DNA of 13,764 nt from an uncultured Spartobacteria bacterium (GTDB taxonomy: Bacteria; Verrucomicrobiota; Verrucomicrobiia; Chthoniobacterales; Terrimicrobiaceae), in NCBI GenBank assembly GCA_903915315.1, contig CAIWSO010000052.1:1-13764 (forward strand), read 5' to 3'. The notes below the pieces were generated by a model. The model had not been told where the DNA came from. It searched no databases and saw only the letters and a list, made by a program, of their open reading frames with translations. The first letter of the stretch is position 1; each line of letters starts with the position of its first letter. A program made the translations under genes and the position numbers. Below are positions 5,297-12,440 of the stretch, one piece after another.

Positions 5297-6739
5297 ATGC
5301 TAACAGGTATGCAACATGAGATTGATGCTAGGGTTGAGAGCAAGGCACTTCGTATCAATGTGGAGAAGCGGTTCTACGGCACGTTTGCCGAAATCGGCGC
5401 GGGTCAAGAGGTGGCTAGACACTTTTTTTCCGTTGGTGGTGCAGCCGGAACGATTGCAAAAACGATTTCCGCCTATGACATGACTTTCAGTGATGCGATT
5501 TATGGGGCTGGCGATCGCTATGTGAGTCGCGCGAGGTTGGAAACCATGCTTTCGCACGAATTCGATCTCCTTCTGGAAAGGTTGGATCCGGTTCTGGGAG
5601 CCGACAGGCGCTTTTTCGCATTTGCGGATACCGTTGCGGCGCGCAGTTTCCGTCGCCATGATGAGTCCCATGGTTGGATGGGGCTTCGATTCCAGCATGA
5701 GCCACGCGCACCTTTCAGCGAAATCATCCTGCACGTTCGCATGCTCGATGACGAGAATCTCGTGCAACAGGAGGCGCTGGGGATTTTTGGAGTCAATCTG
5801 GTTTACGGGGCTGCTTACCATTCTGGTGACGCCCGAGCCCTCATTAAGTCGCTCTCCGATGACTTGAGGCCCGGCCGTATTGAGGTCGATATGATTCGGT
5901 TTTCTGGTCCCGCCTTCGAGGGCATCGACAACAGGATCATGAATCTGGAGTTGATCGTTCAGGGGCTTACGCAGTCCGCTCTGTTCAGGCCCGATGGTGA
6001 AGTGGTTCAGGCTGCGGATGCCTTCTACAAAAAGCCACTGCTTGTGGAGCGCGGAAGCTTTCGACCAGTCACCCTCGTCACGAATGACATGCTCGATGGA
6101 GCTCTTCGTATGTTTGAACGCGAAGATGGAGTGCCGGAGGGGAAGCCCGAAATCCTTATGGAGATCACCATGCAGAACCTTCTTGCGGGGGGGCAGCTTG
6201 ATCTGCGCGATTTCCTCGATCGCGTGGATATGCTGACTTCGCTGGGTCGAACGGTGCTGATCTCCAATTATGGGGAGTTCTATCGCTTGGTGAATTTCCT
6301 GACCCGCTACACAGCGGGACCGATCGGTCTTCCTCTAGGAATCCCGAGCCTAAGCGAGATTTTCACCGAAAAATACTACAACAATCTCGAAGGCGGCATC
6401 CTTGAGGCTCTCGGTCGCCTTTTCAAAAAGAATGTCCGCCTTTACGTCTATCCTTACATTTCAGCAGGTGGCGAGTTGGTGGATTGCGCGAACTTCCGAG
6501 TGGCTCCCCATCTTAAGCATCTCTACGCGCACCTACTCGAAAATGGATCGATTCGCGGCATTGAGGATTACCATCCGGACTACCTCTACATTCGATCCCA
6601 GCATGTGCTGGAGTTAGTCCGAAAGGGCGATCACGCTTGGGAGAAAATGGTTCCTCCGCAAGTTGCCGCTATCATCAAAGAGCGCGGGCTATTTCACGCC
6701 GAGGAGGGCAATGCCCTCCAAGTTTGCTCCGAGCAGTAG
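5297..6739 (+). CDS. Conserved protein of unknown function, about 480 residues
   Basis: I recognise the family but not a function. The product looks soluble, without signal peptide or membrane segment. Conserved-looking blocks: EIGAGQEVARHFF (32-44), GGAAGTIAKTISAYDM (47-62), SDAIYG (65-70), and a C-terminal half with DRVDML, ISNYGEFYRLVNFLTRYT, GIPSLSEIF and NNLEGGILEALG. From memory, homologues in several phyla carry unrelated automatic names such as nicotinate-nucleotide adenylyltransferase or TonB-dependent receptor. Nothing here supports those: there is no HxGH motif and no barrel-like sequence. Start: the frame is open from the TAA of the preceding gene, with a TTG at 5261, but ATG 5297 gives the expected MLTGMQHEIDARV N-terminus, and a weak promoter-like pair (TTCCAA 5231, TATAGA 5254) would place transcription start after the TTG. 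No SD. hemQ converges 55 bp downstream. Confidence 0.8.
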   Translation: MLTGMQHEIDARVESKALRINVEKRFYGTFAEIGAGQEVARHFFSVGGAAGTIAKTISAYDMTFSDAIYGAGDRYVSRARLETMLSHEFDLLLERLDPVLGADRRFFAFADTVAARSFRRHDESHGWMGLRFQHEPRAPFSEIILHVRMLDDENLVQQEALGIFGVNLVYGAAYHSGDARALIKSLSDDLRPGRIEVDMIRFSGPAFEGIDNRIMNLELIVQGLTQSALFRPDGEVVQAADAFYKKPLLVERGSFRPVTLVTNDMLDGALRMFEREDGVPEGKPEILMEITMQNLLAGGQLDLRDFLDRVDMLTSLGRTVLISNYGEFYRLVNFLTRYTAGPIGLPLGIPSLSEIFTEKYYNNLEGGILEALGRLFKKNVRLYVYPYISAGGELVDCANFRVAPHLKHLYAHLLENGSIRGIEDYHPDYLYIRSQHVLELVRKGDHAWEKMVPPQVAAIIKERGLFHAEEGNALQVCSEQ

Positions 6740-6794
6740 AGCCCTCCGCGGTGGGGGCACGCGAGGGTTAGGCGCGGAATTTCCAGTTTGGGCA

Positions 6795-7613
6795 TCAAAG
6801 TCCAAGTCGTGAATAAAGCGCATCGAGCGGAAGTTGGAGCCCGATGAAAAACTCGCCGAAATCCGCATACTGCGCACTCACCTCATCGAAGCGCATTTCG
6901 TATACGATCGCTTTTATGTCCGATGTGGTCTTCGAGAAAAGGGTGACGAACCACTCGTCATCGTCTAGTCCGGTCGATCCCGTGATGAGTTGAAGAATGC
7001 GGCCGGAGTAAGTGCGGCCGACGCGGGCGTGCCCAGCCATGAGTTTTTTGCGGGCTTCGAAATCGAGGGCATACCAGTTTTGTCCAGGGACGCGGCGTTT
7101 GGACATGGGATAAAGGCAGACGACAGGCCAATCTGGGAGGTTGGGTTCTAGGCGATCCTTGAGATACTTTGTCATGCGCTTGCGGAAGGCGTCCATTTTT
7201 TCTTCGAAAGCAGGCGTCCCGGCGGTGAGTTGCTCTTCTTTTTCGAGACTGAGCGCGTATTCCTCATCGCTTGTTGTGTATTCACTGCGTTCCGTCATCG
7301 AGAGCCAACTGAAGGCCGGTGAGAGAATGTCTGGACCGAGGGCGAGGGCGAGACGCTTGGAAAAGGAATCCGCCAAATGGAGGTCGGGCGTGATGAGCAT
7401 GAATCCGAGGTCGGCCTTGGGAGTCACCATGCTGAAGATGAGAAGTTGGGTATCTGGGGTGGATCGAATCTCGCGCACCAGCTCGGCAAGGGCCGTCTTG
7501 GCCGAGATGCGAGAGGATTTATCGAGGAGATCCCATTGGCCGTGCTCCACACGGAAGAGGAGGTGGATGACGTGACGGCCTTCGGTTGGTAGGATTGCGG
7601 GAAGTGGCTGCAT
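6795..7613 (-). CDS. hemQ: Coproheme decarboxylase, chlorite dismutase family
   Basis: Last enzyme of the coproporphyrin-dependent heme route: converts coproheme (Fe-coproporphyrin III) to heme b by two oxidative decarboxylations using peroxide. The 272-residue product has YPMSK at 168-172 and a His in LMAGHARVGR (His195); the Tyr-to-Lys-to-His spacing (168, 172, 195) equals that of Staphylococcus aureus HemQ (Tyr145, Lys149, His172), where Tyr is the radical-bearing residue and His the heme ligand. GLDDDEWFVTLF (215-226) and the C-terminal RFDEVSAQYADFGEFFIG (241-258) are also typical. The frame stays open upstream to 7862, but that extension lies inside the ferredoxin gene; the ATG at 7613 gives a normal family N-terminus. 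No SD. It is divergent from the ferredoxin gene. Confidence 0.93.
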   Translation of the reverse strand: MQPLPAILPTEGRHVIHLLFRVEHGQWDLLDKSSRISAKTALAELVREIRSTPDTQLLIFSMVTPKADLGFMLITPDLHLADSFSKRLALALGPDILSPAFSWLSMTERSEYTTSDEEYALSLEKEEQLTAGTPAFEEKMDAFRKRMTKYLKDRLEPNLPDWPVVCLYPMSKRRVPGQNWYALDFEARKKLMAGHARVGRTYSGRILQLITGSTGLDDDEWFVTLFSKTTSDIKAIVYEMRFDEVSAQYADFGEFFIGLQLPLDALYSRLGL

Positions 7614-7656
7614 AGTTTGTGTTGTTGGAAAAATATTTCGGCCTTGAGCAAAAAAC

Positions 7657-7666
7657 GATTGCAATC
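7657..7666. promoter_or_regulatory. 10-bp palindrome at the centre of the hemQ/ferredoxin divergent region
   Basis: GATTGCAATC is a perfect palindrome lying at the midpoint of the 99 bp between the hemQ start (7613) and ferredoxin start (7713). A regulator bound here could control both genes. I found no convincing -35/-10 pairs on either strand, and a 10-bp palindrome can occur by chance. Confidence 0.25.
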
Positions 7667-7712
7667 TGCGGAAAGCGAAACGATTTTCGGGCCCAGTTAA
7701 CCAAAAAATATC

Positions 7713-7943
7713 ATGGCAGACGTAGCAAACAAATACAGCGACAACGTGGGTGGAAAATTTTACGTGGATGATCAGTGCATCGATTGCGATCTCTGCAGGG
7801 AAACCGCTCCGGCAAACTTCAAGCGCAACGACGATGGTGGTCACAGCTACGTCTATAAGCAACCCGAGACTCCCGAAGAGGAAGCCCTCTGCCAGGAAGC
7901 GATGGATGGTTGCCCGGTGGAAGCCATCGGCAATGACGCCTGA
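7713..7943 (+). CDS. Small [4Fe-4S] ferredoxin
   Basis: Electron carrier of 76 residues. CIDCDLC at 22-28 gives three cluster ligands (Cys22, Cys25, Cys28), and GCPVEAIG at 66-73 gives the fourth (Cys67). There is only one cluster motif, so this is a single-cluster ferredoxin; the extra Cys60 could form a disulfide with no other partner visible or be free. The protein is strongly acidic. The ATG follows the A/T-rich block AAAAAATATC and has no SD. It is divergent from hemQ, which suggests, but does not prove, a link with heme synthesis or its redox supply. It ends in a strong intrinsic terminator. Confidence 0.93.
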   Translation: MADVANKYSDNVGGKFYVDDQCIDCDLCRETAPANFKRNDDGGHSYVYKQPETPEEEALCQEAMDGCPVEAIGNDA

Positions 7944-7967
7944 TTTCTTATCGTTTTAAAATAACCC

Positions 7968-8001
7968 GGCTCCCGGCATGGAATTGCCGGGGGCCTTTTT
8001 T
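7968..8001 (+). terminator. Intrinsic terminator of the ferredoxin gene
   Basis: A 10-bp stem, GGCTCCCGGC (7968-7977) with GCCGGGGGCC (7986-7995), containing one T-G wobble, an 8-base loop (7978-7985) and six T residues (7996-8001). The upstream AAAATAA gives partial reverse-strand potential too. The T-run ends immediately before the ATG of the DciA-like gene at 8002. Confidence 0.92.
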
Positions 8002-8364
8002 ATGTCGTCGGATTCTCTCAGAGCACGTGTGATCGCCGAATGGCGAGGGTTGCCCGAAGCGGCGGAGCGCAAAGATCGTTGCAGCCTCGTGAGCGACGTT
8101 CTCCAAAAGCTCCTTCCCCGATTGGGCTTGAATGAGCGGTTGAGCGAACAGCAAGTGAAAGAGGCATGGTTGGATGTGGTGGGGGCATTTTTGGCCCAGC
8201 ATTCGGTGCCAGCGGCCCTCAGCGGCGGGGTACTCACTGTTCAAGTTTTGCAGCCGAGTGTGCGATATGAATTGGAGCGAAATTGGAAGTCGGAAATCCT
8301 TCAGAAACTTCAGGCCCGATTCGGTAAAAAAGTGATCCGTGAAGTGAAATTTCGGATTTCCTAG
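8002..8364 (+). CDS. dciA: DciA-like protein (DUF721), putative replicative helicase loader
   Basis: DciA is the ancestral bacterial factor that loads the replicative helicase DnaB in species lacking DnaC or DnaI. The 120-residue product shows the DUF721 pattern: AWLDVVGAFLAQHSVP (55-70), GGVLTVQVLQPSVRYELE (75-92), then KSEILQKLQARFG (96-108) and a final VIREVKFRIS strand. The frame is open from an earlier ATG at 7978, but that codon is in the loop of the upstream terminator hairpin; ATG 8002 gives a normal N-terminus. Its start touches the terminator T-run, so there is no leader, no SD and no visible private promoter. GTG 8029 is a possible later start. Helicase-loader function is inferred from the family. 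Confidence 0.8.
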   Translation: MSSDSLRARVIAEWRGLPEAAERKDRCSLVSDVLQKLLPRLGLNERLSEQQVKEAWLDVVGAFLAQHSVPAALSGGVLTVQVLQPSVRYELERNWKSEILQKLQARFGKKVIREVKFRIS

Positions 8365-8380
8365 TCAAGCGGGAGGTCGG

Positions 8381-8445
8381 TTTTCCAACATGGTTGTTCG
8401 GTGAGTCGCAAAATAAAAGCGACCCCCAACCCTCATTGGAGAAAA
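8381..8445 (+). other. Nested three-stem hairpin upstream of fabF (candidate structured RNA)
   Basis: Three stems nest in 65 bp. Outer: TTTT+CCAA (8381-8388) with TTGG-(AG bulge)-AAAA (8436-8445). Middle: GGTTG (8392-8396) with CAACC (8427-8431). Inner: GTCGC (8405-8409) with GCGAC (8419-8423), closing a nine-base A-rich loop. It lies in the 157-bp gap between the DciA-like gene and fabF, with no T-run following. It may be a fabF leader element or a small RNA; I know no named class that fits. Confidence 0.3.
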
Positions 8446-8450
8446 TTATC

Positions 8451-8493
8451 ATTGCCAATCTGGCGTGCATCCGAAGAAATTGCCATCTGCGGG
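8451..8493. repeat. Two imperfect direct copies of a palindromic element before fabF
   Basis: ATTGCCAATCTGGCG (8451-8465) recurs with one deletion and one end change as ATTGCCATCTGCGGG (8479-8493), 28 bp apart. The first contains GCCA-ATC-TGGC; the second extends to TGCC-ATCTGCG-GGCA. Repeated symmetric sites close to a start codon suggest a regulator binding region for fabF. No regulator is identified. Confidence 0.3.
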
Positions 8494-8521
8494 CAAGGTG
8501 TCCGCTTAATATTTTTTTCTC

Positions 8522-9766
8522 ATGAGCGAACGAAGAGTTGTGGTTACTGGCATGGGCGTAGTGAGCCCTGTTGGCAATGATATCGAAACATTTTGGAAAT
8601 CCCTCATTGAGGGACGGAGTGGCATTCGCCGTTTCCAAGCTTTTGACTCAGCGGACTACGACTGCAAGATCGCAGGTGAGGTTCCTGACTTCGAGCCCGT
8701 TCGTTATTTTAAAAATCCCAAAACCGTGAAGCGCACCGATCGCTTCACCCAGTTTGCGATGGCTGGAGCCAAGATGGCCATTGAAGATTCGGCTATTGAT
8801 TTGGATCAAGTCGATCGAAACCGCTTTGGCGTTATGATCGGCAGCGGTATTGGTGGACTTTACAGCATGGAACAAGAGTCGCAGCGTTTGATGACGCGAG
8901 GGCCTTCGCGGGTTTCGCCATTCACGATCGCCATGATGATTTCCAATATGGCCAGCGGCATCGTTTCCATGGAATACGATTTGCGCGGGCCAAATATGTG
9001 CATTGTTACCGCATGCGCGACGGCGAACAATTCGATCGGCGAGGCTTGGCGTATCATCAAGTTCGGCGATGCGGATGGCTTTATTGCCGGTGGATGCGAG
9101 GCCACGATCACTCCACTCGGTATCGGGGGATTCGGTTCGATGAAGGCTCTGAGCCTTCGCAATGACGACCCAACGAAAGCCTGCCGTCCGTTTGACCGCG
9201 ACCGTGATGGGTTTGTCATGAGCGAGGGGGCCGGTATCGTCGTGCTGGAGGAATACGAACACGCCAAGAAGCGCGGAGCAAAAATCTATTGTGAGCTTGC
9301 CGGCTATGGTTGCACGGCTGACGCCTACCACATGACCGCTCCGATGCCGGAGGGCGAGGGAGCCGCGCGTGCGATTCAGATCGCGCTTCGCCACGGCAAG
9401 GTCAACCCAGACGAAGTCGATTACATTAATGCTCACGCCACATCCACGGGCTTGGGGGACATTTGCGAAACAAAGGCCATCAAGCTCGCTCTGGGTGACC
9501 ACGCCAAAAAAGTGGCTATCAGTGCTACGAAGTCGGTGACGGGGCATTTGCTCGGGGCCGCTGGCGGAGTCGAACTCGCAGCGTCAGCCATGGCAATCGG
9601 CAAGGGGATCATTCCTCCGACAATCAATCTGGAAAATCAGGATCCGGAGTGTGACCTCGATTACGTTCCGAACACGGCTCGCGAGGCGAAGATTCGCTGT
9701 GTGTTAAGCAACTCCTTCGGCTTCGGTGGACACAATGCCACCCTGCTTTTGAAAGCCGTAGATTAA
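8522..9766 (+). CDS. fabF: 3-oxoacyl-[acyl-carrier-protein] synthase II
   Basis: Condensing enzyme that elongates acyl-ACP with malonyl-ACP in fatty-acid synthesis, as a cytoplasmic dimer. The 414-residue length is typical. The Cys-His-His triad is visible: Cys165 in TACATANN (163-170), His305 in NAHATST (303-309) and His342 in KSVTGHLLGAAGG, with Lys337 beside it. The N-terminus RVVVTGMGVVSPVGND and the C-terminal SNSFGFGGHNA (396-406) are family signatures. The more usual residue after TACAT is Gly; here it is Ala. acpP, its frequent upstream partner, is absent: the DciA-like gene precedes it. The ATG follows TAATATTTTTTTCTC and has no SD. It heads a tightly spaced run with the Hsp33-like gene, malQ and trpB. 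Confidence 0.96.
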   Translation: MSERRVVVTGMGVVSPVGNDIETFWKSLIEGRSGIRRFQAFDSADYDCKIAGEVPDFEPVRYFKNPKTVKRTDRFTQFAMAGAKMAIEDSAIDLDQVDRNRFGVMIGSGIGGLYSMEQESQRLMTRGPSRVSPFTIAMMISNMASGIVSMEYDLRGPNMCIVTACATANNSIGEAWRIIKFGDADGFIAGGCEATITPLGIGGFGSMKALSLRNDDPTKACRPFDRDRDGFVMSEGAGIVVLEEYEHAKKRGAKIYCELAGYGCTADAYHMTAPMPEGEGAARAIQIALRHGKVNPDEVDYINAHATSTGLGDICETKAIKLALGDHAKKVAISATKSVTGHLLGAAGGVELAASAMAIGKGIIPPTINLENQDPECDLDYVPNTAREAKIRCVLSNSFGFGGHNATLLLKAVD

Positions 9767-9776
9767 GTTTCAAGAT

Positions 9777-10601
9777 TTGAGTTCTGAAAATACCAATCCC
9801 GCACCGCCTTCGATGCTGGATCCGGACATCGAGGTTCGCACCTACTTCGCGAGGCACAAGAATGCCCTCGTAGCGAGGGGGGATTTTTCCGAGTTGTTTG
9901 CCGCGTGGTATCTCCATCGAATGGATCACCATTTGTCCTTTGCTTCGGAATTGGAGGATATCGGGCGGGCCGCACTAGCCTCGATCACCCTTCACTGCGC
10001 GAGTCGTCCGTGGAAGGAAACCTGCGCTTGGACAGTTCAGTTCGCGCATCCGAGGGTCAATGTTTTCGCCTCTGGCGATAATAATACCGGCACCATAGTG
10101 GCAAATCTGCTCACGGAAAATCTCAAGCCGATCGAGAAGGGGATTTTTTATTCCGATGTCGTTGAGAATTTGAAGTCGCCTCGGCGAAGCGTGGTCGATT
10201 TCAAGACAGATTCCTTCCTGAAGGCGGTCGAAATATTTTACGCGAATAGTGAGCAACGGGCAGTGAGGTTTTTTTGGCATGGCGAAGAAGATCTCGTCAT
10301 GATCTCTGCGCAACCGGATTGCGATTTGGAATGGCTGCATTCGTTGGATTCAGCGGCGATAAAAAGATTAGATCAGGATGTGGAACTTTCTTTGCTCGAG
10401 AGGCGACAGTTCCGCTTCGAGTGCGGATGCAATCACGACCGCATTTCGAACTTTATACTGCCTATTTTCAAGAGCCAGGCGGAGGAGCTTTTTTGCGGAG
10501 ATCAAACCATCAGCGTGGCCTGTCCGCGTTGCGGGGCGAAGCATATCCTGACCCGGGAGTCGCTGGAGGCCAAAATCGAAAATAGCGATCAGTCCCGATA
10601 G
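9777..10601 (+). CDS. hslO: Hsp33-like redox-regulated chaperone
   Basis: Hsp33 is a cytoplasmic holdase activated by oxidation, when zinc leaves its C-terminal cysteine cluster. The 274-residue frame ends with the diagnostic cluster CxC-X30-CxxC: Cys216, Cys218, Cys249, Cys252 (FECGCNHDRI and CPRCGAKH), within the 27-32 spacing of the family. The N-terminal part is diverged from E. coli Hsp33 but keeps a GDNNTGTIVANLLTE segment (100-114) at the place of the family core. Extra cysteines at 74, 83, 182 and 240 occur outside the zinc site. Start: TTG 9777, 10 bp after fabF, gives MSSENTNPAPPS plus MLDPDIEV; ATG 9813 would give 262 residues starting at MLDPDIEVRTYF and is an equally good choice. 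No SD before either. Likely cotranscribed with fabF. Confidence 0.82.
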   Translation: MSSENTNPAPPSMLDPDIEVRTYFARHKNALVARGDFSELFAAWYLHRMDHHLSFASELEDIGRAALASITLHCASRPWKETCAWTVQFAHPRVNVFASGDNNTGTIVANLLTENLKPIEKGIFYSDVVENLKSPRRSVVDFKTDSFLKAVEIFYANSEQRAVRFFWHGEEDLVMISAQPDCDLEWLHSLDSAAIKRLDQDVELSLLERRQFRFECGCNHDRISNFILPIFKSQAEELFCGDQTISVACPRCGAKHILTRESLEAKIENSDQSR

Positions 10602-10653
10602 GATATCCCGTGTTCCATCTCCGTGCGTTGAATCCCAAAATCTCGATATTTTT

Positions 10654-12378
10654 ATGAGCCATCCAAGGAATAACCTCTCTCCCGATAATAGAATCGCAGG
10701 CATTCTGACCCCCTTAAGCGCCGTGCGTGGTCGCAATGATATCGGCATCGGTGATACCGAGTCGCTAGTGGAGTTGGCCGAGTGGGCAGCAAAAAAAGGT
10801 TTCCGTGTCATTCAGATCCTGCCTGTGAACGAGACCGGTTCGGACCATAGTCCATACAATATCATTAGCTCGATTGCTTATGAGCCGATCACGCTTGCGA
10901 CGAATCCCGAATGGCTCCCGGATATTACAGCCAAGGAATATGAGCAAATGACGCAGGCTCACTGTGTGGCCGAGTTGCGCGAAGGTCCGGTGAGCTATGC
11001 TGCTGTGGCTGCCCTGAAGCGAGAGCTCCTCGAGACCGGATACAAGAACTTGAATCGCCCAAAGGGGGATAAAGCCCGCCGGAGGGAATTGGGGGATTTT
11101 GAGACACAGGAAAGCGAGTGGTTGCATGACTATGCCATTTTCCGCGCTCTGATGTCTTGGAACGGGGATGACGAGGTCGTAACGAACTGGCCGCTTGAGC
11201 ATCGCTCTCCCGAGGCGGCGAAAGAATGGATGGAACAGCTCTCTGCGCAAGACATGGCCGCCTTGGACGAGCGTATTGGTTTTTTCAGCTATGTGCAGTG
11301 GATCGCCATGTCGCAATGGAAGGCCGTTCGGGCGAGATTTGATGAGCTGGGCATGGCTCTCATGGGCGATATTCCAGTCGGGGTGAGTATTTACAGTGCG
11401 GATGTCTGGGCTGAGCCGGGCATCTTTGACCTTCACCGCTCCAGTGGCGCTCCGCCGGAAAAGGTTTTCAAAAGCGATCCTTTTACCGAAAAATGGGGTC
11501 AGAACTGGGGATTTCCCCTCTACAACTGGCAGGCCATGGCGCGAGATAATTTTGCATGGTGGCGCCGTCGGTTGTCGTCATCCAGAGAAGTTTTCCATCT
11601 TTTGCGGGTTGATCACGCGCTCGGATTTTTTCGTATTTATAGCTTTCCTTGGAGGCCGCAGGAAAATGCGCGTTTCTTGGATCTTAGCTACGAGCAGGCC
11701 GCGGAGCTGGCTGGGGGGTGTCTGCCGGGCTTCGTTCCCCGCGATGATAGCACGCCGGAGAATCAGGATTACAACCGTCGCCAAGGTGAAATGCTGTTCC
11801 GCGTCTTTGTTGAAGAAACTGGCCCGCATCGTCTCATTGCCGAGGATCTCGGCGAACTTTCTCCTTACGTTCGTCCGACTCTGGAGGCCTTGGAAATACC
11901 CGGCTTTAAAATCCCTCAATGGGAGCGTAACGGAAACCATGCGATTATTCCCGGTGCTGATTACGCACGCCTCAGCCTAGCCACATTTGCGACCCACGAC
12001 CATCCGCCTATACGTCAATTCTGGGAGGACTGGAACGCTTCGGCTCAAGACCCAGCGAGGCGCGATCACGCGATCCATGAAATGCGGGAGATACTCGAAT
12101 TCTGCGGGGTTTCCGAAATCCATCTTCCGCAACCATTCTCCGCAGAGATCCACTCCGCTTTCATTCGTGGACTTTTTGCCTGTAACTCGTGGCTCGCCGT
12201 CCACCAGATCACCGACATTTTTGGCCTGAGCGATCGCTTCAATGTTCCAGGAGCCGTTGGTGATCAAAACTGGACCGCTCGTATCAGCGGGGAGATCGCT
12301 GCCTGGGATAGAATTTACAAACGCGAGATCACTTCGACCATCGAAGCGCTTCGCGATACTGGCCGCAAACTTTCCTAA
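10654..12378 (+). CDS. malQ: 4-alpha-glucanotransferase (amylomaltase, GH77)
   Basis: Transfers alpha-1,4-glucan segments between maltooligosaccharides, in glycogen or maltodextrin turnover. Catalytic signatures of GH77 are all visible in the 574-residue product: nucleophile Asp320 in RVDH (318-321), acid/base Glu397 in AEDLG (396-400) and stabiliser Asp449 in THDH (447-450). GDIPVGVSIYSADVW (238-252), GFPLYNW (286-292) and GFFRIYSFPW (324-333) are also typical. It is longer than the compact thermophilic enzymes of about 500 residues and shorter than E. coli MalQ. THDH replaces the more common THDT. The ATG follows GATATTTTT with no SD, 52 bp after the Hsp33-like gene. No other glycogen gene is in the window. 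Confidence 0.95.
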   Translation: MSHPRNNLSPDNRIAGILTPLSAVRGRNDIGIGDTESLVELAEWAAKKGFRVIQILPVNETGSDHSPYNIISSIAYEPITLATNPEWLPDITAKEYEQMTQAHCVAELREGPVSYAAVAALKRELLETGYKNLNRPKGDKARRRELGDFETQESEWLHDYAIFRALMSWNGDDEVVTNWPLEHRSPEAAKEWMEQLSAQDMAALDERIGFFSYVQWIAMSQWKAVRARFDELGMALMGDIPVGVSIYSADVWAEPGIFDLHRSSGAPPEKVFKSDPFTEKWGQNWGFPLYNWQAMARDNFAWWRRRLSSSREVFHLLRVDHALGFFRIYSFPWRPQENARFLDLSYEQAAELAGGCLPGFVPRDDSTPENQDYNRRQGEMLFRVFVEETGPHRLIAEDLGELSPYVRPTLEALEIPGFKIPQWERNGNHAIIPGADYARLSLATFATHDHPPIRQFWEDWNASAQDPARRDHAIHEMREILEFCGVSEIHLPQPFSAEIHSAFIRGLFACNSWLAVHQITDIFGLSDRFNVPGAVGDQNWTARISGEIAAWDRIYKREITSTIEALRDTGRKLS

Positions 12379-12440
12379 CACCGAAACGAGATTCGATCGG
12401 TCGGGTTGCACATCGCCAAGAAAACAGACACACTTCGTCT

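Noticed and set aside
6740..6794. Bidirectional terminator between the 480-residue gene and hemQ
   Set aside because: Only a weak 6-bp GC stem (GCCCTC/GGGGGC, one wobble) with no T-run could be drawn.
7614..7862. 83-codon N-terminal extension of hemQ
   Set aside because: It would overlap the divergent ferredoxin gene and adds sequence absent from HemQ proteins; the ATG at 7613 gives the normal start.
7978..8001. Earlier ATG start for the DciA-like gene
   Set aside because: The codon is in the loop of the ferredoxin terminator hairpin, and the added residues are the translated stem and T-run.
8648..9547. Minus-strand open frame of 299 codons across fabF
   Set aside because: Antisense shadow of an intact fabF with all catalytic residues; its translation shows no recognisable domain.
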